NCBI GenBank assembly: GCA_044226655.1
Contig: JBGAGO010000005.1
Span: 206,652 to 270,651 of the forward strand
Direction of reading: 5' to 3'
Length of the DNA: 64,000 nucleotides
DNA from: JBEVOS01 sp044226655
GTDB taxonomy: Bacteria > Pseudomonadota > Alphaproteobacteria > Caulobacterales > Aquidulcibacteraceae
The notes beneath the pieces were generated by a model. It did no database searches and was not told the DNA's origin. It worked only from the letters and a program-made list of their open reading frames with translations. Shown here one piece after another: positions 17,430-25,246 of the stretch (positions are counted from its first letter, which is position 1; each line of letters opens with the position of its first letter). The position numbers and the translations under genes were made by a program.

Positions 17430-18200
17430 CTAAGCTCCGGTGAAATTCCCAGGCCGCCGTTCGGTGACGGCGCGCACGCCTTCGGCGAAATCCTTGGTCT
17501 GTCTGAGCCAGCCCTGTTCCTTGAACTCGAGATCGGTCTGCGCCTTCACCGCGGCCGCGATGCCGGCGCGCAAGGTGGCGCGCGTCGCCTGCACGGCGAG
17601 CGGGGCGTTTTCCGCGATCTCCGCCGCCAGTTCGAACGCCTGCGTCGCCAATTGATCGGGCTCCACGACCTTATCGACAAGGCCCATCGCGAGGGCTTCC
17701 TCGGCCTTGAAGCGCCGTCCGGTGAGGCACATCAGGCTCGCATTCCGTTCGCCGATGAGACGCGGCAAAGTGTGCGTGATGCCGAAGCCGGGATGAAAGC
17801 CGAGCTTCACGAAATTGGCGGTGAAGCGCGCATCGGTCGCCGCGATGCGATGATCGGCCACCAGCGCCAGGCCCAGCCCCGCGCCCACCGCCGCGCCCTG
17901 CACCGCCGCCACGATCGGCTTCTTGGTTGAGAAGAGGCGCACCGCTTCGACATAAAGATCGCTGATCCCCGCGCCGGCATTGGCGTTCGCCAGCCCCTGC
18001 GGGGCGACGAGATCGGCGCCCGCGCAGAAATTCTTGCCTTTGCTGGCCAGCACCAAAGCGCGCACGCCCTTGTCCTCGTCCAGCCGCTCGAACGCTTCGG
18101 CCAGCGCGCGGATGAGGCCCACGGTGACGTGATTGTTCGGCGGCCGGTCGATCGTGACGCTCGCCACATGGCCTTCGATGGCTATGCCGATTTCGCTCAT
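17430..18200 (-). CDS. Enoyl-CoA hydratase/isomerase family protein
   Basis: Crotonase-fold protein of 256 residues. The family features are the CoA-binding region SKGKNFCAGADLVAPQ and the oxyanion segment VQGAAVGAGLGLALVADHRI. Both glutamates of classical enoyl-CoA hydratase are missing: the first is replaced in GAGLGLALVAD, and the second region reads KLGFHPGFGITHTLPRL without Glu. It may therefore be an isomerase, hydrolase or another crotonase rather than a true hydratase. The start overlaps the stop of the acyl-CoA dehydrogenase gene (ATGA), so they are coupled. Confidence 0.9.
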   Translation of the reverse strand: MSEIGIAIEGHVASVTIDRPPNNHVTVGLIRALAEAFERLDEDKGVRALVLASKGKNFCAGADLVAPQGLANANAGAGISDLYVEAVRLFSTKKPIVAAVQGAAVGAGLGLALVADHRIAATDARFTANFVKLGFHPGFGITHTLPRLIGERNASLMCLTGRRFKAEEALAMGLVDKVVEPDQLATQAFELAAEIAENAPLAVQATRATLRAGIAAAVKAQTDLEFKEQGWLRQTKDFAEGVRAVTERRPGNFTGA

Positions 18201-19363
18201 CGCCGTCCTCCCATCAGATTGCGCGCGATCACCATGCGGTGCACCTCGCTCGGCCCTTCATAGATGCGCTGCGTGCGCACTTGATTGGCGAACAGCTGCA
18301 GCGGCAATTCCTTGGTCATGCCCATGGCGCCGAAGCATTGCATGGCGTTGTCGACGACCTCCTGCGCCATCTCGGTGGCGAACACTTTGATCATCGACAC
18401 TTCCTGGCGCGCCTCGCGGCCCGCATCGATTTTCCAGGCCGCATCATAGGTCATGAGCCGGCAGGCGTGGATATTCGTCGCCGCATCCGCCGCCCACCAT
18501 TGCACCGCCTGCCGGTCCGACAGCCGCTGCCCGAAGGTCACGCGCTGGGGCGCATATGCGCACATCATGTCGAGCGCGCGCTGCGCGATGCCGACATTCC
18601 ACGCCGCCATCTGCACGCGCCGCGTCGAGAGCCGCAATTGCATCGGCGCAAAACCTTGCCCTTCGACGCCAAGCAGTTTCGAGGCCGGCACGCGGCAATC
18701 TTCGAGCAGCACTTCATAAGTGAAGGCGCCGCCGATCATCGGAATGCGCCTGAGCACGTTGAAGCCCTTGGTGCCCTTGTCGACGATGAACGCAGAGATG
18801 CCGCCGCGCGCGCCCTTCTCCTTGTCCGTCACGGCCATGACGATGGTGAAATCGGCCTCCGCCGCGCGGCTCGTCCAGATCTTGTGGCCGTTGATCACCC
18901 ACTCGTCGCCATCGCGCACCGCACGCGTGATCATGCCGGCGGGATCGGCGCCCGCGGCCGGTTCGGAAATGCCCATCGCCGACACCGTCTCGCCGCGCGC
19001 ATAGGGCGCGAGATAATCCTGGCGCTGTTCTTCATTGGCCGTGCGCATCAGCATGCGCAGGTTCGGACTGTCCGGCGGCAACGTGTAGGGCACAATGGTT
19101 TTGCCGATCTCTTCCCAGACGCCGATCATGGCGATCGCGGGCAGATCATGGCCCTCCATCTCGACCGGCGCATCGAGCCCCCAGAGCCCCAGCTTCTTCG
19201 ACACCGCATCGAGATGGGCGCGTTCTTCTTTTGAGAGCCCCGCGCCTTGGCCCGCCGCCTCGCGCGCCAGCACGTTCTTTTCGAGCGGCATCAGCTCGTC
19301 TTTGACGAAGCGGGCCACGAGGTCCTGGAGCATGCGGTGTTCCTCGGCCAGCGCGAACTCCAT
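18197..19363 (-). CDS. Acyl-CoA dehydrogenase
   Basis: FAD-dependent dehydrogenase making the 2,3-double bond in acyl-CoA, 388 residues. Seen are AMGISEPAAGADPAGMITRA and WVINGHKIWTSRAAEADFTI (flavin and substrate region), FGQRLSDRQAVQWWAADAAT, QCFGAMGMTKELPLQ and QRIYEGPSEVHRMVIARNLM. The catalytic base is probably the Glu of the last motif. The open frame continues to 20062, but ATG 19363 (MEFALAEEHRMLQDL) has a GGAGG ribosome-binding site and the family start. It is the first gene of a four-gene run, divergent from an IclR regulator. Confidence 0.94.
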   Translation of the reverse strand: MEFALAEEHRMLQDLVARFVKDELMPLEKNVLAREAAGQGAGLSKEERAHLDAVSKKLGLWGLDAPVEMEGHDLPAIAMIGVWEEIGKTIVPYTLPPDSPNLRMLMRTANEEQRQDYLAPYARGETVSAMGISEPAAGADPAGMITRAVRDGDEWVINGHKIWTSRAAEADFTIVMAVTDKEKGARGGISAFIVDKGTKGFNVLRRIPMIGGAFTYEVLLEDCRVPASKLLGVEGQGFAPMQLRLSTRRVQMAAWNVGIAQRALDMMCAYAPQRVTFGQRLSDRQAVQWWAADAATNIHACRLMTYDAAWKIDAGREARQEVSMIKVFATEMAQEVVDNAMQCFGAMGMTKELPLQLFANQVRTQRIYEGPSEVHRMVIARNLMGGRR

Positions 19364-19463
19364 GACGTCCTCCCTCAATCGTTGACCGCGAGCATAGCGT
19401 TGTGCGCCGCGCGCGGGACAGATAATAGCGGGGCCGAAGCGCGTTCCTATCCGTGGGCCGCAC

Positions 19464-19479
19464 TTACACATATGTGAAA
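19464..19479. promoter_or_regulatory. Candidate IclR-family operator
   Basis: TTnCACATATGTGnAA: a perfect 10-bp palindrome (CACATATGTG) with TT and AA flanks, in the gap between the divergent acyl-CoA dehydrogenase and iclR genes. It is AT-rich in a GC-rich region and lies 11 bases before the iclR start, a position fitting autoregulation and control of both transcripts. Confidence 0.55.
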
Positions 19480-19489
19480 AGGCCGAACC

Positions 19490-20224
19490 TTGGTCGAGGC
19501 GGTGAAATCGGCAGAGCGCGTGTTCGCGATCCTCGAATTGTTCGAGCGGGAGCGCCGCCCGCTCGCGCTCAAGGACATCGTCGGCGCGCTCGATTATCCC
19601 GCCTCCAGCGGCTCGGCCTTGCTCAAATCGCTCGTCGCGCTCGGCTATCTCGATTACGACCGCGCGCGGCGCGCCTATTTCCCGACCATGCGGATCGCCG
19701 CGCTCGGCGCCTGGGTTCGCGAGGCCTTGTTCGGCGACGGCGCCGTGCTCGAAATCATGCAGCGCCTGCACGCCGCCACCGGCGAGACCGTCATCCTCGC
19801 GGCGCAAAGCGATCTGCACGCGCAATATCTCCATCTCATCCATTCGGACGAGCCGCTGCATTTTTCCGTGCCGCCCGGCACGCGCCGCCCGCTCGCGCAA
19901 TCGGGCATGGGCTGGCTCCTGCTCAGCGTGAAGAGCGATGCCGAGATCGAACAGGTGCGCCTGCGCATCAACGCCGCGGGCGGCGCGCAGAAATTCTCGC
20001 GCGAGACCTTGATGGCGCGGGTGCGCGAGGTGCGCCGGCAGGGCTATGTGTTTTCCAAACATTCCGTGTCGCGCGGGGCGGGCGTCATCGCCATGCTGCT
20101 GCCGCGCGTCGGGTTCGAGCGCACGCTCGCCATCGGCGTGGCGGGTCCAGTATCGCGGCTCGAGCGCAAGGAACGTCTCATCATTTCGGAATTGAAGGCC
20201 GGCCTGAAAGCGCTGGCGGTTTGA
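19490..20224 (+). CDS. IclR family transcriptional regulator
   Basis: 244 residues. Winged helix-turn-helix at about residues 5-65 (SAERVFAILELFERERRPLA, SSGSALLKSLVALGYLDYD), then the GAF-like IclR effector domain (GETVILAAQSDLHAQYLHL, PLAQSGMGWLLLS, AIGVAGPVSRLERKE). Such regulators usually control a nearby catabolic operon and bind its substrate or intermediate. TTG 19490 is the first start; GTG 19502 is a possible alternative. It is divergent from the acyl-CoA dehydrogenase genes and 11 bases before a CoA-transferase, so both are likely targets. A palindrome lies immediately upstream. Confidence 0.9.
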   Translation: MVEAVKSAERVFAILELFERERRPLALKDIVGALDYPASSGSALLKSLVALGYLDYDRARRAYFPTMRIAALGAWVREALFGDGAVLEIMQRLHAATGETVILAAQSDLHAQYLHLIHSDEPLHFSVPPGTRRPLAQSGMGWLLLSVKSDAEIEQVRLRINAAGGAQKFSRETLMARVREVRRQGYVFSKHSVSRGAGVIAMLLPRVGFERTLAIGVAGPVSRLERKERLIISELKAGLKALAV

Positions 20225-20235
20225 GGGAGAGCGGG

Positions 20236-21432
20236 TTGAACACGAAGCAATTGGCGCGCGAGGCGACCGGCCCGCTCAAAGGCGTGCGCATCGTCGATCT
20301 CACCAGCGTCGTCTTCGGCGCCTACGCCACGCAGATGCTCGGCGATCTCGGCGCCGACGTCATCAAAATCGAAAGCCCCGCGGCCGAGCGCGGCGAGGGC
20401 GGGGACATCATGCGCTGGACCGGCGCCACGCCCGAAGGCGCGCCCCACGATCTCGGCCCGATCTATATGACCATCAACCGCAATAAGCGTTCGGTTCTGC
20501 TCGATCTGCGCAAGGAGCGCGCGCTCAAGGTGCTCAAAAAGATTATCGCCTCCGCCGACGTGTTCGCCTCGACCGTGCGCATGGACGGCATGACGCGCCT
20601 CGGCCTCGATTATGACAGCGTCAAAGCCATCAAGCCCGACATCATCTACGTGCACGGCGCCGGCTATGGCGCGGAAGGCCCCTACGCCGGCCTGCCGGCC
20701 TATGACGATCTCATCCAGGCGCAATGCGGCTTCGCCGATTTGCTCAACCGCACGGATGGCGATCCCAAGCCGCGCTACATGCCTTCGCTCATCGCAGACA
20801 AAGTCTCCGGTCATTTCATGGTGCAGGCCGTGCTCGCCGCGCTCTTCCATCACGGCCGCACGGGCGAGGGCCAATTCGTTGAAGTGCCGATGTATGAATG
20901 TGTGACGAGCTTCAATCTCGCCGAGCACATGTTCGGCCATGTCTACGATCCGCCGACGGGGCAATGGTCTTATGTGCGCGTCACCAACCCCGATCGGCGC
21001 CCGTTCAAGACCAAGGACGGCCATATCGGCCTCTTGCCCTACACGCAGAAGCAATGGGCGGGCTTCTTCACGCTCGCCGGTTGGCCGGAACTGATCGAGG
21101 ATGAGCGCTTTTCCACGCAGGTCGCGCGTGGGCGCAATATCCGCGAACTTTATGGCATGCTGGAGGTCGCCACCGTCACCAAGACCTCGGCGGAATGGAT
21201 CGAGGCGTTGAAGCCGCTCGGCGTGCCGGTGGTGAAGGTCAACACGCTCGACGATCTGCCGACCGATCCGCATTTGAGCGCCGTGGGCCTCTTCGAGCGC
21301 TACGAACATCCCGAAGCCGGCGGCTATATCGCGCTGCGCCCCCCGCTCAATTTCGAAAAAACCCCCGCCAATATCCGCCGCCACCCCCCGCGCCTGGGCG
21401 AGCACACGGGCGAGTTTGCGGAAGAGGGTTAG
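20236..21432 (+). CDS. CaiB/BaiF family (class III) CoA-transferase
   Basis: 398 residues. Moves CoA between carboxylic acids through an aspartyl-CoA thioester. Family regions are GVRIVDLTSVVFGAYATQML, GDLGADVIKIESP, INRNKRSVLLDLRKE, a catalytic Asp candidate in LPAYDDLIQAQCGF, and HGRTGEGQFVEVPMYE. I take TTG 20236 as start (NTKQLAREATGPLKGV), because the longer frame overlaps iclR. It is probably co-transcribed with iclR and may activate the acid that the divergent acyl-CoA dehydrogenase then oxidises. A similar gene lies at 40756-41955. Confidence 0.92.
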   Translation: MNTKQLAREATGPLKGVRIVDLTSVVFGAYATQMLGDLGADVIKIESPAAERGEGGDIMRWTGATPEGAPHDLGPIYMTINRNKRSVLLDLRKERALKVLKKIIASADVFASTVRMDGMTRLGLDYDSVKAIKPDIIYVHGAGYGAEGPYAGLPAYDDLIQAQCGFADLLNRTDGDPKPRYMPSLIADKVSGHFMVQAVLAALFHHGRTGEGQFVEVPMYECVTSFNLAEHMFGHVYDPPTGQWSYVRVTNPDRRPFKTKDGHIGLLPYTQKQWAGFFTLAGWPELIEDERFSTQVARGRNIRELYGMLEVATVTKTSAEWIEALKPLGVPVVKVNTLDDLPTDPHLSAVGLFERYEHPEAGGYIALRPPLNFEKTPANIRRHPPRLGEHTGEFAEEG

Positions 21433-21452
21433 TGCGCCGTATGTGACGCTTG

Positions 21453-22316
21453 TCAGAACAAGGGAGGAAGGACGCCTGTTAAGTCCTCAAGGTCAACAAA
21501 TCCCACCGGTTCCAATCCGATCTCGTGGCGGATGAAATGACCTGCCTCGTAGCAGGCAAAGGCGATCAGCAGCGCCGTAAAGTAGAGGAGCGGCGCCAGG
21601 ACAGTCCAAAAGAGGCCGACCCGCACAACAAGGATAAGCACCAAGGATTTGGCGTAGAGCCAGACGCGTTCAAACGCGCTTGCCCTGGGATGGATTGATC
21701 CCACGAACGAGCGAACCATCGCAAACGTTCCATCGACCACACTGAAGTAGAGCCAACTAAACAACGCAATTGCCGGCGCACCCCATACAATTGCAGCCAC
21801 CGTGGCGTTACGTACGTCATTGAAATCAAACGCGACGAGATAGTCCGCGTTCACGCGATAGGACTGAGCGACGGCGACGTAGATGCTCGCGATATATATC
21901 AGCGCAGAGAACGCAAAGCGGCCCCAAAATCCATAGGCGCCTTCGAAGTAGAGCCAAACGGCCCGTATTTCCTCCTTCGTCGCCTTCGCACTCGTGAACC
22001 ACGCGACGAAATAGGCAAGGATCAGGTTCGCCGCCGAATATGTGAGCGGGGCGGCGAGCACGATAAGGGAGTTCGTCAGCTGATTGAGTGCGGCCCCCGG
22101 CGATGAAGACCAGAGGCCGCCGCCTTCGAAAAGGAGCGCGTTAATCGGAACGGAAATCAGCTGAACGAGGATGCCGGCGAACAGCGATTCCGAAATGGCG
22201 TACGCCAGCGGGGAATTGGCGCGGCGGAACTCGGCCGTAAATACAATTCCCGGATTATGGCGCACCTCGGACCGGACGCGCAGAAATGTTCGCAGTTGAT
22301 CGAGCTGGTCGGTCAT
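21453..22316 (-). CDS. Hypothetical integral membrane protein
   Basis: 287 residues, no family recognised, though the layout is like Yip1-type membrane proteins. It has about five or six hydrophobic segments, such as SLFAGILVQLISVPINALLF, LIVLAAPLTYSAANLILAYF, FAFSALIYIASIYVAVA and VWGAPAIALFSWLYFSVVDG. Start ATG 22316 (MTDQLDQLRTFL); a TTG at 22352 in frame would overlap the lipoprotein gene before it. Codons are more AT-rich than in neighbouring genes, as in the adjacent lipoprotein gene, which suggests recent acquisition of the pair. Confidence 0.75.
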   Translation of the reverse strand: MTDQLDQLRTFLRVRSEVRHNPGIVFTAEFRRANSPLAYAISESLFAGILVQLISVPINALLFEGGGLWSSSPGAALNQLTNSLIVLAAPLTYSAANLILAYFVAWFTSAKATKEEIRAVWLYFEGAYGFWGRFAFSALIYIASIYVAVAQSYRVNADYLVAFDFNDVRNATVAAIVWGAPAIALFSWLYFSVVDGTFAMVRSFVGSIHPRASAFERVWLYAKSLVLILVVRVGLFWTVLAPLLYFTALLIAFACYEAGHFIRHEIGLEPVGFVDLEDLTGVLPPLF

Positions 22317-22335
22317 CGCAGGCCTAAGTGGTTGT

Positions 22336-23067
22336 TCATTCCGATGTTGCAACCAGCGTCCGGTTCACCAGAACCGTCACGATGGGCGCACGCGCTTGCG
22401 TGGGGCCGGTGGGCAGGCGCGCGGGTTCGCAGACGACGAACACGCCGGGCGCAGCTGCGCGGCCAAAATCCGCGTGCGAAATGCAAACGCCGCACTTCGC
22501 CCCAAGCAGGCGGTTCGTCACCGAGTAGTCTCCAGGGGCGTAGCTCGTGCGATATTCGCCCTTCACGATGTCCACAATGACGCGCCTGTCGCCCGACATC
22601 GTCGCGCTGGCGTCGGTTGCGAGAGAAAGAGCATTGCTCGACCGCGCCGCGCGGCAGCCCGCTCCATGCACTTCGACGGTGACATCGATCGCGAGGCGGA
22701 ATGCGTCTCGATCGTCTGGCTCATCGAATTGGATTTGGCCGAGTGCAGCACGGCCCGTCCAGGCATTGGCCGCGACGCCCGCGCACCCGAATCCCAGTTC
22801 CCCGTCCCGCTTTCCCGTGACGATGGCCACATTCGCAAAGCCAGGGCGCACTGGATCGTACTCAAGACCGATCGCAGCAATTTCATAAACGCAAACCGGG
22901 CCGGAAAACAGGCGGACGGGCGCAGCTTCGGGATCGTCGTGCAGAATCGTGAGCGTAGGCGGCGGCGCTTCCGAATTCACGCTTCGGAAGGCGGATGGAT
23001 CAGGTGGTTGTGTTTCGCACGCGGCCAATAGGCAAATGAGTATGGCGATCCAAATCCCGCGCATCAT
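22336..23067 (-). CDS. Hypothetical lipoprotein
   Basis: 243 residues, no family recognised. The N-terminus MMRGIWIAILICLLAACETQ is a type II signal peptide with lipobox LAAC, so the mature protein is lipid-anchored. The mature part is Cys-containing (PVCVYE, FGCAGVAA, CRAARSS, KCGVCISHAD). Pairs of cysteines suggest disulfides in the periplasm. It precedes the membrane protein on the same strand by about 20 bases. Base composition is lower in GC than the surroundings. Confidence 0.75.
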   Translation of the reverse strand: MMRGIWIAILICLLAACETQPPDPSAFRSVNSEAPPPTLTILHDDPEAAPVRLFSGPVCVYEIAAIGLEYDPVRPGFANVAIVTGKRDGELGFGCAGVAANAWTGRAALGQIQFDEPDDRDAFRLAIDVTVEVHGAGCRAARSSNALSLATDASATMSGDRRVIVDIVKGEYRTSYAPGDYSVTNRLLGAKCGVCISHADFGRAAAPGVFVVCEPARLPTGPTQARAPIVTVLVNRTLVATSE

Positions 23068-23159
23068 GCTGTCCCCGACGCAAATTGCCTCAGGCCGACA
23101 ACGCGTTCAAGAACGCGGAACCCACGTCACAAAACCTTGGCATTGGGCGCACGCCCGCG

Positions 23160-23618
23160 TCACCCTCTGTCCGCCGCCGCCTCCAGATCCGCGATCACGA
23201 TGCGGCGCATCTGCATCATGGCCCCGGTCGCGCGCTGGCGCCGGCCGGGATCGGGATCGTTCAGCAGCTGCATCAGGCGCTCGGGGATGATCTGCCAGGA
23301 GACGCCGAATTTGTCCTTGAGCCAGCCGCACATGCTTTCCTGCCCGCCATCGGCCGTCAGCGCCGTCCAATAGCGGTCCGCTTCCGCCTGATCTTTGCAG
23401 GACACGAACAGCGACAGCGCCTCCGTGAATGTGAACATCGGCCCGCCATTGATCGCCATGAAGCGCTGGCCGAAGAGCTCGATCACGCCCGAGAAGGCTT
23501 TGCCGTCCGGCCCCTTGGTGATGTCGACGATGCGGCCGTCCTTGAAGACCGAGACGTAGAGGGCGAACGCCTCCTCCATCTGCGTCTCGTACCAGAGCAT
23601 CGGCGTGATCTTCTGCAT
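23160..23618 (-). CDS. VOC family protein (PhnB-like)
   Basis: 152 residues of the glyoxalase/VOC fold of the PhnB/3-demethylubiquinone-methyltransferase-like branch. Seen are ITPMLWYETQMEEAFALYVS, GRIVDITKGPDGKAFSGV, FMAINGGPMFTFTEALSLFV, KDQAEADRYWTALTADGG, and CGWLKDKFGVSWQIIPERL. The function of the family is mostly unknown; many members are small-molecule binding or isomerase-like. It stands alone between two non-coding gaps. Confidence 0.9.
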   Translation of the reverse strand: MQKITPMLWYETQMEEAFALYVSVFKDGRIVDITKGPDGKAFSGVIELFGQRFMAINGGPMFTFTEALSLFVSCKDQAEADRYWTALTADGGQESMCGWLKDKFGVSWQIIPERLMQLLNDPDPGRRQRATGAMMQMRRIVIADLEAAADRG

Positions 23619-23771
23619 CGCTCACCATCCTCGCGCGCACGCTGCTACATGCGGAACCGAATGGTTATGAAGATGCCATCTCGCCGTCAAGCGCGGCGGT
23701 CTGTCGTTCGGGCGCACATTCCAACGCAAGCGAGATAAGCGCCGGACCCAGCGATTCTAGAGCGCTTCCCA

Positions 23772-23924
23772 TTTTCAATGACCCCCTCTGTAATTCCGGG
23801 GCGTCGCGCAGCGACGAACCCGGAACCCAGGGGCGAAGGCGCTGCCTTTCGATCCCCTGGGGTCCGGCTCTGCGCCTCGCTGTCGCGCGGCTCCGGCCGG
23901 AATGACAGAGAGAGTCATTCAAAA
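23772..23924. repeat. Long imperfect inverted repeat (REP-like element)
   Basis: The 330-base gap between the VOC gene and the TauD gene holds this element. The outer arms of 28 bases (TTTTCAATGA...CTGTAATTCCGG and CCGGAATGACAGAG...TCATTCAAAA) pair with about four mismatches. Inside are smaller hairpins (GCGTCGCGCAGCGACG) and a GAACCCGGAACCCAGGGG segment with a partly complementary partner CCCCTGGGGTCCGG. Elements with GGAATGACAGAG ends are common between genes in alphaproteobacteria. No coding capacity is seen. Confidence 0.7.
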
Positions 23925-23948
23925 TAGAAGCGCTCGCGCGCGCGCAGC

Positions 23949-24962
23949 TCAAGGCGCGCGCTGGGCGTCCATGCGCGAAATCACGCGTGTCTGGTTCCAG
24001 TGCGAGGAGACGTTGTTCTGAAAATAGGCGGGGCGTGTCTCGTAGGCGTCGGTTTCGAGCCAGAGCCGCTTCAGATGGCGCACCTGGCCCGGCTTGTCCG
24101 CGTACGCGGCGCGGCCATGCAGCACGTGATAATTGTTGATGAATTGCATGTCGCCGGCTTCGAACGCCATCTCGACATTGAAGCGGCCGCTCTCGGCCAT
24201 GTCGTTGATCCAGATGAGCGCTTCCTGCTGCTTGTCCGTGAGGCGCGGCGCGTCTGGATGGCGCTGCGAGGCGAAAATGTAGGGCGGGATGAGCCGCATG
24301 AAGAGCCGCTCGCCCCAGTCCGTGAAGCCCGGCACGAAATAGAATGGCTTGGAGCCCGGCTTGTTCTCGCCGCGAAAATCGTAAGGCAGTGGCTCGTAAA
24401 GCGCTTCGGCCAGATCGGGCCGCTCGCGCACCAGAATGTTGTGCAGCGCCACGCAATTGGCGATGCGCGACAGCCCGCCTTCCGCGCCCGGATCGAGGCA
24501 CATGAGGCCCACCAGGTCCGAGCCGTCGCAATGGAAGGGCAGCTTCAGCCCGCCGATCTCATTGCCGCGCGAGTTGTGATCGACCGGCTTGCCGTGATCG
24601 GTGACATCGCCCAGCACATGGCCCTTGGCGTTCTGCGCCCAGGGCTTTCCCAGATGCGCGCCCACGCCCCAATAGATCAGGCACATTTCGTCATTGTCGT
24701 AGCGCGCGCGGTCGAGCCCACGGATGCGCACCACGCCGCGCCCATTGACGAGCTCGTCCTTCATCTTGGCGATGCGCTTCGACAAAGTCGGCAGCGGAAA
24801 GTCCGCCGCCCCGATCTCCAGGAAATTGTCCGAGGCCCGCTGCGCCGTGCGCAGCGCCGCATCGAGCTCCGCCTGCTCGCCTGCGTCCAGAAGCTCGGTC
24901 CACACAGCCGGATCGCGCATGTCCTCAGCGGTCCATTCGCACTGCTTTTCAAGCTCGCGCAT
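23949..24962 (-). CDS. TauD/TfdA family Fe(II)/2-oxoglutarate dioxygenase
   Basis: 337 residues. Iron ligands are visible as H and D in LPFHCDGSDLVGLM and the distal H in NNYHVLHGRAAYA; a 2-oxoglutarate-binding Arg candidate is in HLKRLWLETD. Members hydroxylate small molecules such as taurine, carnitine precursors or amino-acid derivatives. ATG 24962 follows AGGAGA, and its A is shared with the TAA stop of the upstream 94-residue gene, so the two are tightly coupled. With the D-aminoacylase gene upstream it could act on an N-acyl or amino-acid-derived compound; that link is inference. Confidence 0.9.
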   Translation of the reverse strand: MRELEKQCEWTAEDMRDPAVWTELLDAGEQAELDAALRTAQRASDNFLEIGAADFPLPTLSKRIAKMKDELVNGRGVVRIRGLDRARYDNDEMCLIYWGVGAHLGKPWAQNAKGHVLGDVTDHGKPVDHNSRGNEIGGLKLPFHCDGSDLVGLMCLDPGAEGGLSRIANCVALHNILVRERPDLAEALYEPLPYDFRGENKPGSKPFYFVPGFTDWGERLFMRLIPPYIFASQRHPDAPRLTDKQQEALIWINDMAESGRFNVEMAFEAGDMQFINNYHVLHGRAAYADKPGQVRHLKRLWLETDAYETRPAYFQNNVSSHWNQTRVISRMDAQRAP

Positions 24963-25246
24963 TACCCAACGTCTCCTGCCCAAACTTCTGTTCCCGATGG
25001 CGCAGCATCAGCGGCAATATTTCCAAGTCCTAGCGCGTACGCCTCCTGACGAGGCTCGCTGAGAAGCGCGAACTCAATAGCGTCGACCGTCGCAAGCATT
25101 TCCGCGCCATCTGGACGACGTAGCAGGACCCGAGAGCCTACTTCCAAATCAAGCGGCGAACTCGTTGTCCGATCAAGTAGAAAGAAAACCCCTTTCGCTT
25201 TGATGTCGAATGCAAAGGCCACCGTCGCGATCCGCCTTCTGTTCAT
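24962..25246 (-). CDS. Small hypothetical protein
   Basis: 94 residues, not recognised. Beta-rich appearance, with FDIKAKGVFFLLDRTTSSPL and EVGSRVLLRRPDGAEMLATV, a pattern like a small barrel or a translation-factor-like beta domain. No cysteines, no signal. It is framed by overlaps on both sides: its ATG overlaps the TGA of the D-aminoacylase gene, and its TAA shares a base with the ATG of the TauD gene. Codon use is more AT-rich than its neighbours. The overlaps make it very probably a real gene. Confidence 0.65.
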   Translation of the reverse strand: MNRRRIATVAFAFDIKAKGVFFLLDRTTSSPLDLEVGSRVLLRRPDGAEMLATVDAIEFALLSEPRQEAYALGLGNIAADAAPSGTEVWAGDVG

